NCBI GenBank assembly: GCA_014380545.1
Contig: JACMJP010000506.1
Coordinates: forward strand, 1 to 5,492
Direction of reading: 5' to 3'
Origin: Chitinophagales bacterium
Lineage (GTDB): Bacteria > Bacteroidota > Bacteroidia > Chitinophagales > BACL12
DNA: 5,492 nucleotides
Shown here: positions 1 to 5,492 of the stretch, in pieces
Numbering within the stretch: the stretch's first letter is position 1
How the letters are laid out: the number at the start of each line of letters is the position of its first letter
Position numbers and translations under genes: made by a program
The notes under the pieces: model-generated
What the model saw: the letters and a program-made list of their open reading frames with translations, nothing else
What the model was told of the DNA's origin: nothing
The model's database searches: none

Positions 1-39
1 TTCGGTAATTTTATTACCGATCGTTTTAGTATTTACCAT
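1..39 (-). CDS. N-terminal fragment of a probable XRE-family helix-turn-helix regulator (runs off left edge)
   Basis: An ATG at 39-37 on the minus strand opens a frame that stays open to the window edge and reads MVNTKTIGNKITE. From memory this matches the N-terminus of a Bacteroidota group of XRE/Cro-type HTH regulators, in which 'NTKTIGNKI.EAR' leads into the DNA-binding domain. The HTH itself lies outside the window, so the family call rests on 13 residues plus context. The start is supported by a well-spaced leftward promoter (69-100), which leaves a leader of about 24 nt. That leader has no Shine-Dalgarno sequence, as is usual in this phylum. The gene is divergent from the secreted repeat protein at 298. 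If the call is right it would be a cytoplasmic DNA-binding regulator with unknown targets. A chance short open frame cannot be excluded. Confidence 0.5.
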   Translation of the reverse strand, partial: MVNTKTIGNKITE

Positions 40-68
40 AAGTGCTAATTTTATTTTTTTCGATGCTG

Positions 69-100
69 CAAAGTTATTCGGGCTTATTTCCGTGATCAAA
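69..100 (-). promoter_or_regulatory. Bacteroidota-type promoter facing left
   Basis: Read on the minus strand, TAACTTTG (69-76) fits the Bacteroidota -7 consensus TAnnTTTG. It lies 20 nt downstream of a TTTG (97-100) that fits the -33 element. Both elements and their spacing match the sigma-ABfr type consensus. Transcription would start near 63 and run left into the partial gene at 39. This is the best two-element promoter in the window. Confidence 0.6.
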
Positions 101-274
101 AAAAATCAAAAACTTATAGTTGTAATTACGCTACTTATTGTTGTTATTCAACAACTATCAGTAGTACATATCATGGCTCAATGTAATAATGGAACAGATA
201 CAGCAGTTCAGCGAACACAAGCAACGCTACAAATCCCAATAAATCTCCTTTCAACCCCCTTATACCGGCAATAA
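92..274 (+). CDS. Doubtful small secreted-protein frame, 60 codons
   Basis: A GTG-started frame encodes 60 residues and ends at a TAA. Residues 1-30 look like a signal peptide: a basic start (MIKKNQK), a hydrophobic core (LIVVITLLIVVI) and an 'MAQ' end like the '-AQ' cleavage sites of this phylum. The remaining 30 residues have no recognisable domain. Against it: GTG is not a strong start, there is no plus-strand promoter upstream, its 5' end overlaps the leftward promoter at 69-100, and the same frame is open to the left edge, so the start is arbitrary. It may be chance, or the remnant of a longer gene. No function is proposed. Confidence 0.2.
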   Translation: MIKKNQKLIVVITLLIVVIQQLSVVHIMAQCNNGTDTAVQRTQATLQIPINLLSTPLYRQ

Positions 275-279
275 TTTTA
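249..279 (+). promoter_or_regulatory. Weak candidate promoter for the secreted repeat protein
   Basis: TAATTTTA (272-279) matches TAnnTTTG except in the final base. A TTTC (249-252) lies 19 nt upstream, near the -33 TTTG consensus. The position would give a very short leader before the ATG at 298. Both elements carry a mismatch in AT-rich DNA, so this is only a candidate. No better match was seen between 101 and 297. Confidence 0.25.
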
Positions 280-297
280 CGCTAAATCAAACATACT

Positions 298-2070
298 ATG
301 AAAAAGATATTATGGATTGCGCAACTGAAAACACAACTGCTTGCGCTTGCTTTATGCTGCACAGCTTTAATAAATGCGCAGGCAACACTGCAGTGGGCCT
401 ATAGTTTTGGGAGCAATGATTTTTACGAAACAGATCAGGCCTTTGATGTGGAAACAGACGAGGAAGGAAATGTTTACATGACCGGCTATTATGTGGATTC
501 AGTGGACTTTGATCCCGGTCCCGGCGAAGCGTTTTATTATTTTTCTGATGTTAAAAAAGCGGGTGTTCTTGCAAAATATTCCCCTGATGCGGAATTACTC
601 TGGGTTGTTCCTGTAGGTGATTATTACGGGCAGGCTGCAGGTTATGAGATCAATTTCGACAATGAAGGAAATGTCCTGTGGACAGGGTGGGTATTAGGCT
701 CTGTTGATTTTGATCCCGGTCCGGCAACACATCTTGCCGGTGGCTCATTAACCGCAACTTCTATCTTTCTTGCAAAATATGATAGTCATGGAAATTACAT
801 ATTTGCATTAGCAGTGGATGGTAATTATCCATCATCAGGCAAACAAATTATTACAGACGATGATAATAATATTTTAATCATTGGCAACTTTCAAAGTACA
901 ATTGATTTTGATCCTTCCGGCGCAGAATTTTCCCTTACATCAGAAAACTTTTACGGCGATTTGTTTTTTGCAAAGTATTCTTCTTCGGGCGATTTCATTT
1001 TTGCTAAATCAATTAGTGCAACACCCACTTCTGATAATTTTGATCATGGAGATTATGTTGCAGAAGATGCCGCCGGAAATATTTTTATTACAGGCATGTT
1101 TTCAGGAAGCTGCGATTTTGATCCGGATGCAGGTGTTACCGAATTAACTGGAATTGCAGCGGATATTTTTTTCGCTAAGTACGATGCAGACATGAATTTA
1201 ATCTGGGTAAAACAAATTGCAGGTAATGATCAGAAAGAAACACATGCAATTGCACTTGATAATGATGAGAATATTTATATAGCAGGCTGGTATCGTGGCG
1301 ATATGGATATGGATGCTTCAGGAAATGAATATACACTGGAGCACAGCACTGATCTTTCAGATGATATTTTTTTCGCAAAGTATACAAATGCAGGGGAAAT
1401 TGTATGGGCTAAAACAATTGGGGGATATGGTTATGATTATGCAAGAAGCATTGCTGTTGATGATGAAGGATTGATCTATATATCTGGGGACTTTTATTCT
1501 TCAGTTGATTTTGATCCGGGGTCTGGTGTGCATTTACTTGAAGATACAATTAATCACGGGGATGGATTTATTGCTTTATATGATAACAATGGAAATTATT
1601 TAAACGCATCACAAATTGAAGGCTCCATGTGGAACGAAACATATATTATGAATATGCATCTTAATAATGCAGGGGATATTTATATAACAGGATATTTTTC
1701 CCAATCCGCAGATTTTGATTGTACAAATGGTGACAACATTTTAACCTCAGGTGGTGATTATGATTTTTTCCTTGCGAAATATGATTCTATAATTTCTCTG
1801 CCTGTTGATATTCTGCAATTGAATACAATGCAATTAAATGCATATCCAAATCCTGCTTCAGATCTTATAACAATTAATTTACCCGATGATTTTAAAGGAA
1901 ATAAAATTGAGCTTTTTAACAGCTATGGCAAATTAATTTATTCAGCAATTGTAAATGCGCAGCATACATTTTCAATTCCTTTAGAGGATTATTATGAGGG
2001 AATGTATTTGCTGCAAATGTCCGGTAATGATATTATATATTATTCCAAATTTTTAATAGCACATAATTAA
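298..2070 (+). CDS. Secreted seven-repeat beta-propeller (SBBP-like) protein with T9SS type A sorting domain
   Basis: This 590-residue protein is exported by Sec and then, by its C-terminus, across the outer membrane by the type IX system. Residues 1-27 are a signal peptide, with likely cleavage after INA-Q. Residues ~31-496 hold seven repeats of about 67 residues. Each runs from a W/F-x-x-x-(I/V)G strand, through 'DxxGNIYITG', to a 'DFDPGxG' turn and an 'FFAKYDxxGN' strand. The D-F/M-D turns begin at residues 70, 137, 203, 273, 337, 404 and 472, a 64-70 residue period; the AKY-type strands also occur seven times. This fits SBBP-type beta-propeller repeats (PF06739-like), and seven copies suggest one complete seven-bladed propeller. 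Residues ~512-590 are a T9SS sorting domain: YPNPASD at 516-522, the IELFNSYGKLIYS strand, YYEGMYLLQM, and a closing SKFLI. The D-x-D-x-G turns could bind calcium, which is inference. The ligand and role are unknown; it is probably a surface-attached or released binding protein. It appears monocistronic, with a terminator 111 nt downstream. There is no SD sequence before the ATG. Confidence 0.93.
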   Translation: MKKILWIAQLKTQLLALALCCTALINAQATLQWAYSFGSNDFYETDQAFDVETDEEGNVYMTGYYVDSVDFDPGPGEAFYYFSDVKKAGVLAKYSPDAELLWVVPVGDYYGQAAGYEINFDNEGNVLWTGWVLGSVDFDPGPATHLAGGSLTATSIFLAKYDSHGNYIFALAVDGNYPSSGKQIITDDDNNILIIGNFQSTIDFDPSGAEFSLTSENFYGDLFFAKYSSSGDFIFAKSISATPTSDNFDHGDYVAEDAAGNIFITGMFSGSCDFDPDAGVTELTGIAADIFFAKYDADMNLIWVKQIAGNDQKETHAIALDNDENIYIAGWYRGDMDMDASGNEYTLEHSTDLSDDIFFAKYTNAGEIVWAKTIGGYGYDYARSIAVDDEGLIYISGDFYSSVDFDPGSGVHLLEDTINHGDGFIALYDNNGNYLNASQIEGSMWNETYIMNMHLNNAGDIYITGYFSQSADFDCTNGDNILTSGGDYDFFLAKYDSIISLPVDILQLNTMQLNAYPNPASDLITINLPDDFKGNKIELFNSYGKLIYSAIVNAQHTFSIPLEDYYEGMYLLQMSGNDIIYYSKFLIAHN

Positions 2071-2180
2071 TTTCTGGTAAAAATTTATTTTGAACAGAAT
2101 GTGAAACAACTATAAATATTCAGGAATATTTACAATGTAAACCCTGATGCCTGCATAATGGCAGACAAGCATGTTTATTT

Positions 2181-2208
2181 AAGGCAGGAGAGATCCTGCC
2201 TTTTTTTT
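2181..2208 (+). terminator. Rho-independent terminator
   Basis: A perfect 9-bp stem, AAGGCAGGA (2181-2189) and TCCTGCCTT (2194-2202), encloses a GAGA tetraloop and runs directly into eight T residues (2201-2208). The T tract is on the plus strand only, so it terminates rightward transcription from the secreted repeat protein, 111 nt after its stop. It also separates that gene from the membrane-protein gene at 2278. Confidence 0.93.
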
Positions 2209-2261
2209 AAGGTGTTTATAAAAAAAACAAATCCCGATATAATCCCTAATTTTATTCGCAA

Positions 2262-2267
2262 AGGAGG
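2262..2267 (+). promoter_or_regulatory. Perfect Shine-Dalgarno fixing the start at 2278
   Basis: AGGAGG lies 10 nt upstream of the ATG at 2278. The wider match AAAGGAGG (2260-2267) would pair over eight bases with a standard 16S 3' end. No other gene here has such a site, and Bacteroidota genes generally lack one. It decides the start codon against in-frame candidates further upstream. Confidence 0.85.
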
Positions 2268-2277
2268 AGCATTATAT

Positions 2278-2961
2278 ATGTCCGTTGCAAAAAAAGAAAC
2301 CACTAAACAAAACATATTGTTGCGCATGCATCCGCTGTATCGCATACTCCTGAGTTTTGTGTTCACGGCAATTGTGTTCTTTGTTTTTCCAAAAAGTAAT
2401 AACATGCTGTTGCTCGGCATCACACTGTGGGATGTATTTGCACTCACTTATATTATCACAAGCTGGATCGTTCTCTTTTCAAAACCGGTTTCGGAAATTA
2501 AAAAATCTGCAGCCGCTGATGATGGCAGTAAGATATTTGTATTTGTGCTGGTAATAATTTCTGCCTTTGCAAGTATGCTCACGGTATTATTGCTTGTCAT
2601 TTCAAAAGATGCGCAAAGTGAAACTGCATTTCTTCCTGCTGTAATTGCTGCCATTCTTTTATCATGGGTTATGGTGCACACTGTTTTCGCCTTTCATTAT
2701 GCACACATGTTTTATGATGATGGGAGAGAAGATGATAAAAGAACTGCTGAAGGATTAATTTTTCCCGAAGAAAAAAAACCTGATTACATTGATTTTGCTT
2801 ATTTCTCTTTTGTGATCGGATGCACATTCCAGGTGAGCGATGTTGCCATTACTTCAAGAACAATTCGCCGTCTTGTTTTGCTGCACGGTTTAATTTCTTT
2901 TCTGCTCAACACATTTGTTGTTGCACTCACAATTAATTTAATTGCAGGGTTGGGGAATTGA
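2278..2961 (+). CDS. DUF1345 family inner-membrane protein
   Basis: This 227-residue integral membrane protein has the usual length for DUF1345 (PF07077/COG4291), a family of unknown function. Hydrophobic segments lie at about residues 22-38, 42-67, 85-108, 118-141 and 200-223. Family hallmarks are W130-x3-HT-x-FAxHYA in the fourth segment, GLIFPEE (159-165), PDYIDFAYFSF (168-178) and the G-C-T-F-Q-V-S-D stretch (181-188), followed by an arginine-rich SRTIRR motif. The frame is open upstream to 2158, but that extension would contain the terminator hairpin at 2181-2208. The ATG at 2278 has a perfect SD and gives a normal N-terminus, so it is preferred. No convincing promoter is visible in 2209-2277; TAATTTTA at 2247-2254 is one base off a -7 element, with no -33 partner. 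The gene stops 12 nt before the convergent response regulator's stop codon. No function can be inferred from the neighbours. Confidence 0.93.
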   Translation: MSVAKKETTKQNILLRMHPLYRILLSFVFTAIVFFVFPKSNNMLLLGITLWDVFALTYIITSWIVLFSKPVSEIKKSAAADDGSKIFVFVLVIISAFASMLTVLLLVISKDAQSETAFLPAVIAAILLSWVMVHTVFAFHYAHMFYDDGREDDKRTAEGLIFPEEKKPDYIDFAYFSFVIGCTFQVSDVAITSRTIRRLVLLHGLISFLLNTFVVALTINLIAGLGN

Positions 2962-2973
2962 TGAGCGTATTAT

Positions 2974-3660
2974 TTATCCAACCACAAATTGATATCCCTT
3001 TCCTTTCAGCGTAATAATTTCTATTCCTGCATCAGCAGTAAAATATTCCCGCAGCTTGCTAATGTATACATCAAGATTGCGGCTGTGGAAAAATGAATCA
3101 TCGCCCCACACTTCAAGTAATAATTTTTTCCTGTCCACTGTTTCATTAATATGTTTTGCGAAAACAGTTAATACTTCAGCTTCCCGGTTAGAAAGTTTAA
3201 TTATGCCTGATGCAAGATGCAGTTCAAACTTTTTCGGAATGAATTTGATCTTTCCTAAAAGTATAACATCAGCATGTGTATTTATTTTATTTTTTAATTG
3301 CAATTGCAGTTGATTATGAATGCGTACAACCAATTCATCAACACTAAATGGCTTGCGTATATAATCAGTGCCTCCCGAAGAAAATCCTTTTACAACATCC
3401 TGTGTTTGCGTTTTTGCTGTAAGAAAAATAATTGGCAGACTTTCATAACGAATGCGTATCTCTTTTCCAATTTCATAACCATCTTTATGCGGCAGCATCA
3501 CATCCAGCACACAAATGTCAGGAGTAAATATTTTAAAACTCTCCATCACTTTTGCACCATCTTTTATCAGTAATACATCAAAACCTTTTTGCCCGAGTGT
3601 TTCCGAAACAATTGTTCCGAGATTCAATTCATCTTCCACATATAATATTTTTTTCTTCAT
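2974..3660 (-). CDS. OmpR/PhoB-family DNA-binding response regulator
   Basis: This 228-residue cytoplasmic transcription factor is the output half of a two-component system. Its receiver domain (residues 1 to ~118) has the acidic pocket E9-D10, the phosphoacceptor D53 within VLDVMLP, T81 in FLTAK, and K103 in RKPF, so it looks catalytically competent. A winged-helix domain of the Trans_reg_C type spans about 130-228. It includes LSNREAEVL (156-164), W185 in EVWG, the recognition helix around SRNLDVYISKLREY (193-206), and the wing strand GKGYQFVVG at the C-terminus. The ATG at 3660 gives a normal MKKKILYVEDE start. An ATG one codon earlier (3663) overlaps the kinase stop as ATGA and is equally possible, while extending to 3696 adds 12 residues outside the family pattern. 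Either near start implies translational coupling to the upstream kinase. Candidate DNA targets are the TTAACC repeats at 5168-5211, by inference. Confidence 0.97.
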   Translation of the reverse strand: MKKKILYVEDELNLGTIVSETLGQKGFDVLLIKDGAKVMESFKIFTPDICVLDVMLPHKDGYEIGKEIRIRYESLPIIFLTAKTQTQDVVKGFSSGGTDYIRKPFSVDELVVRIHNQLQLQLKNKINTHADVILLGKIKFIPKKFELHLASGIIKLSNREAEVLTVFAKHINETVDRKKLLLEVWGDDSFFHSRNLDVYISKLREYFTADAGIEIITLKGKGYQFVVG

Positions 3661-5111
3661 CATTTCTGTAGTGGAAATTTTAATGTGAACGCACATCCTC
3701 CTTCAGGTATATTTTTTACAGAAATATTTCCTCCGTGCTGTTGTATTACCTGCATAACATAATATAATCCCAGTCCGTAACCTTTTATATTGTGTTTATC
3801 ACCTGATGGTACCCGAAAGAATTTCTCAAATACTTTACTCAGATATTCTGAAGGAATTCCGGGTCCGTTATCAGTGAATTGCAAAACAACATACTTATCT
3901 GCTTTTTCTACCCGGATAGAAATTTCAGGAGCATCATTTCCATACTTCAAACTATTATCAATTAAATTATAGAGTACACCTTTTATATGAATGACGTCTG
4001 CATAAATAATTAGGTTATCATCGTCTGCACTTAAATGTATTTGCGCATTGCGCTGCTGCAATTGCATATGCATGGTTTGAATTGTTTCTTCAATCAATCC
4101 TTTTAAATTTATTTCTTCTTTGTAAAATACCTGCTTGCCATTATCTAATAAAATACTATTCATCACTTTATTTACCAGCAGGTCTAAACGATTCATTTCC
4201 TGGTTTGCCATACCCAGGTATTCTTTCATCTTTTCTTTTTTCTCAACAGGATCCATTTGCTGCATTGCTTCAATGGCGATCTTCACTGTTGCAACAGGTG
4301 TCTTTAATTCATGAGAAATATTACTGATAAGGTCATCTTTCATTTGCGCAAGTTTCATTTGATTGCGCAGGCTGCGATAAGAAAAAATAAATGCAATGGA
4401 AGTAATCAGCAATAATAAAAGTGCAAAAAGAATTTGCGGAAATATTTTTCTGAACAGAAAAGGATTATAGTTTTCTATCTGTGCACCATAAGGGTGGTCA
4501 AAAAAATGGCTTTCATAATAAAATGAAGGTGGCGGAAATTCTTTTCCTTTTTTATTACTTGTCCAGAATGTTTTTACATGCAGGTTATTGCTATCGAGAT
4601 TTTCTGCAAAAAATGTCTTTAACATTACAGTGTCAGAAGCCTGCATATATTTTTCAAAAAAATCTCTTTCACCATGTGGTCCCTTCATCTCTGTAATAAA
4701 CATTTTTACACCATGATAAAGTATATCAGAAGAATCTTCCTCCATCCTTACGGTGAATTTCATATTGCCGGGCAATGAAGAGTCTCCTGTGATCAATACA
4801 TCATGCGGCAATGAATCATCAGTAGAAAATTTTCTAACTATTTTAATTGAATCATTTTCTATGCTGTAACTATCTTCTGTAACAGTTTCAATTTTGAAAC
4901 CCTTCGGATTATTTAGTATCGGGTTAATAAGGTTTTTTGTAATGAGAGAATCTGTTACCCTGTCCTTTGCTGCAATAAATTGATCGAACAGGTCTTTTTG
5001 TAACTCCATTTTTTCTGTTGTGTATTCTGATTGCAGCCATCGAAAAATAAACAACGCAAGCAATGATCCGCTTACGATCATTAATAACAATATCCTGTTT
5101 ATTTTTTTCAA
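3660..5111 (-). CDS. Membrane sensor histidine kinase, partner of the response regulator
   Basis: This 483-residue inner-membrane kinase should autophosphorylate and pass phosphate to the downstream regulator's D53. TM1 (~7-23) and TM2 (~226-244) flank a periplasmic domain of about 200 residues that I cannot assign to a known sensor fold. It is rich in acidic and serine residues and has no cysteine pair. There is no clear HAMP; TM2 passes through a short linker to the HisKA domain, whose H-box SHELKTP (266-272) carries H267. The HATPase domain has N-box LYNLIDNSLKY (380-390), G1 box DNGPGIP (414-420), F box FEKFFR (428-433) and G2 box GYGLGL (444-449), all intact. The start at 5111 is a TTG. 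An in-frame TGA lies 21 nt upstream with no ATG between, and the first internal ATG (residue 11) would cut into TM1. The kinase is first in the operon and overlaps the regulator by 1-4 nt. Confidence 0.96.
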   Translation of the reverse strand: MKKINRILLLMIVSGSLLALFIFRWLQSEYTTEKMELQKDLFDQFIAAKDRVTDSLITKNLINPILNNPKGFKIETVTEDSYSIENDSIKIVRKFSTDDSLPHDVLITGDSSLPGNMKFTVRMEEDSSDILYHGVKMFITEMKGPHGERDFFEKYMQASDTVMLKTFFAENLDSNNLHVKTFWTSNKKGKEFPPPSFYYESHFFDHPYGAQIENYNPFLFRKIFPQILFALLLLLITSIAFIFSYRSLRNQMKLAQMKDDLISNISHELKTPVATVKIAIEAMQQMDPVEKKEKMKEYLGMANQEMNRLDLLVNKVMNSILLDNGKQVFYKEEINLKGLIEETIQTMHMQLQQRNAQIHLSADDDNLIIYADVIHIKGVLYNLIDNSLKYGNDAPEISIRVEKADKYVVLQFTDNGPGIPSEYLSKVFEKFFRVPSGDKHNIKGYGLGLYYVMQVIQQHGGNISVKNIPEGGCAFTLKFPLQK

Positions 5112-5131
5112 TGGAAGTAATTTATTTCATG

Positions 5132-5139
5132 CAAAAATA
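5132..5139 (-). promoter_or_regulatory. -7 promoter element of the kinase-regulator operon
   Basis: On the minus strand this reads TATTTTTG, a perfect TAnnTTTG. It places a start near 5127 and a leader of about 16 nt before the TTG start at 5111. The expected -33 position (about 5159-5163) has no TTTG, which suggests a weak or activator-dependent promoter. The tandem TTAACC pair would lie at roughly -41 to -60. Confidence 0.6.
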
Positions 5140-5167
5140 CACTCTTAAGAAATGTGAATTATTCCGG

Positions 5168-5211
5168 TTAACCTTAATTAACCTTAATTGGCCGGCCATT
5201 AACCATTAACC
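5168..5211. promoter_or_regulatory. TTAACC repeat cluster, candidate response-regulator operator
   Basis: Four TTAACC copies start at 5168, 5178, 5199 and 5206. The first two form a perfect 10-bp tandem repeat TTAACCTTAA (5168-5187). The third is 21 bp after the second, about two helical turns, and the fourth is 7 bp after the third. A palindrome, TGGCCGGCCA (5189-5198), separates the pairs. Closely spaced direct repeats at 10-11 bp are the usual operator form for OmpR/PhoB regulators. The position between two divergent promoters, one driving such a regulator, supports that role. Binding is inferred. Confidence 0.55.
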
Positions 5212-5225
5212 GCATAATGATGAAA

Positions 5226-5233
5226 TACTTTTG
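5226..5233 (+). promoter_or_regulatory. -7 promoter element of the GLPGLI-family gene
   Basis: TACTTTTG is a perfect TAnnTTTG, placing a start near 5238 and a leader of about 10 nt before the ATG at 5249. The -33 region has no TTTG. Instead it falls in or next to the TTAACC pair at 5199-5211, as expected for a promoter whose -33 contact is replaced by a bound activator. Confidence 0.6.
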
Positions 5234-5248
5234 CTCAAAACTTATAAG

Positions 5249-5492
5249 ATGAAAAAAATACTATTTGCTCTGAACATGATGTTTTCAGCAGTTTTACTCA
5301 ATGCTCAAAATGCAGGAACAATTACTTATACAGAAATAATGAAGCTGCAATTAAATTTTGAAGGGAATATGCCACCACCTCCCGGTTTACCAACTGAGCA
5401 TATAAACCATACTATTCTTTATTTTAATGATGCAGCATCGTTATACACAAATGATGAAAGTAAAAATGAAGGCGATATTAATATTGATGAAA
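5249..5492 (+). CDS. GLPGLI-family secreted protein, N-terminal part (runs off right edge)
   Basis: The first 81 codons are present. Residues 1-19 are a signal peptide (MKKILFALNMMFSAVLLNA) with cleavage before Q20. The mature start reads AGTITYTE, matching the conserved G-x-I-x-Y opening of GLPGLI proteins (TIGR01200). It continues through an amphipathic stretch ending in PPPPGLP and then ILYFNDAASLYTND, matching the family's 'L.F...ESLY' core strand pair. The GLPGLI motif itself would lie beyond the window. The family is found mainly in Bacteroidota, is exported to the periplasm or outer membrane, and has no established function; its genes often neighbour TonB-dependent receptors. Here it is divergent from a two-component operon and shares a regulatory region with it, so it is a likely target of that system by inference. 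No SD sequence is seen. The assignment is fairly secure but rests on the N-terminal third. Confidence 0.85.
   Translation, partial: MKKILFALNMMFSAVLLNAQNAGTITYTEIMKLQLNFEGNMPPPPGLPTEHINHTILYFNDAASLYTNDESKNEGDINIDE

Noticed and set aside
2..20. Perfect 8-bp inverted repeat TCGGTAAT / ATTACCGA with a 3-nt loop
   Set aside because: It lies inside the proposed leftward coding frame and has no adjacent T tract on either strand, so it is not a terminator. At this AT content it may be chance.
140..155. Short inverted repeat GTTGTT / AACAAC
   Set aside because: Only six base pairs, AT-rich, with no T tract and no link to a start or promoter.
298..2070. Repeats in the secreted protein as DNA-level tandem repeats or a CRISPR-like array
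   Set aside because: The periodicity is at protein level (~200 nt units) with strongly diverged nucleotides, so it reflects domain duplication rather than recent DNA repeats.
2158..2277. Upstream extension of the DUF1345 protein by 40 residues
   Set aside because: It would translate the terminator hairpin; the perfect SD and family length favour the ATG at 2278.
2175..2447. Minus-strand open frame of about 90 codons opposite the start of the DUF1345 gene
   Set aside because: It crosses the intergenic terminator and lies antisense to a well-supported gene; its translation has no recognisable features.
2948..2983. GGTTGG / CCAACC pair spanning the convergent gene ends, as a possible bidirectional terminator
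   Set aside because: The loop is 24 nt and neither strand has a T run after the stem, so termination of the two convergent genes is unresolved.
3661..3696. Upstream start of the response regulator at 3696
   Set aside because: It adds 12 residues overlapping the kinase coding end, whereas the conserved MKKKILYVEDE start lies at the overlapping stop/start.

Overview
The window most likely comes from the chromosome of a Bacteroidota bacterium, probably a Chitinophagales-like lineage. It has AT-rich DNA, signal peptides ending in '-AQ', and a secreted protein with a type IX secretion (T9SS) C-terminal sorting domain. A GLPGLI-type protein and promoter elements of the TAnnTTTG (-7) type point the same way. 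No insertion sequences, phage genes, tRNAs, rRNAs or CRISPR arrays are visible. The genus is inferred, not shown.

Layout. At the left edge (1-100) a leftward promoter drives a gene that leaves the window after 13 codons; its N-terminus looks like that of an XRE-type helix-turn-helix regulator. Positions 101-297 are mostly non-coding, with one doubtful 60-codon frame. A large secreted protein (298-2070) is built from seven ~67-residue repeats, predicted to be a seven-bladed beta-propeller, followed by a T9SS sorting domain. It ends at a textbook intrinsic terminator (2181-2208). A DUF1345 inner-membrane protein (2278-2961) follows, with an unusually perfect Shine-Dalgarno sequence for this phylum. 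The longest open frame for this gene begins before the terminator, so its upstream start is rejected.

Convergent to it on the minus strand lies a two-gene operon: a membrane sensor histidine kinase (start 5111, TTG codon), then an OmpR/PhoB-type response regulator whose start overlaps the kinase stop. Divergent from the kinase is a secreted GLPGLI-family protein that begins at 5249 and runs off the right edge.

The most interesting stretch is the 137-bp divergent intergenic region (5112-5248). It holds two outward-facing -7 elements (5132-5139 minus, 5226-5233 plus), neither with a recognisable -33 TTTG. Between them is a cluster of four TTAACC repeats, two of them forming a perfect 10-bp tandem repeat, around a GC-rich palindrome. 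This is the arrangement expected for an OmpR-family response regulator acting on its own operon and on the GLPGLI gene. The working model is that the kinase senses an envelope condition, the regulator binds the TTAACC array, and the divergent GLPGLI gene (with whatever follows it) is the output. The model is inference from architecture. No clearly new system is demonstrated here.
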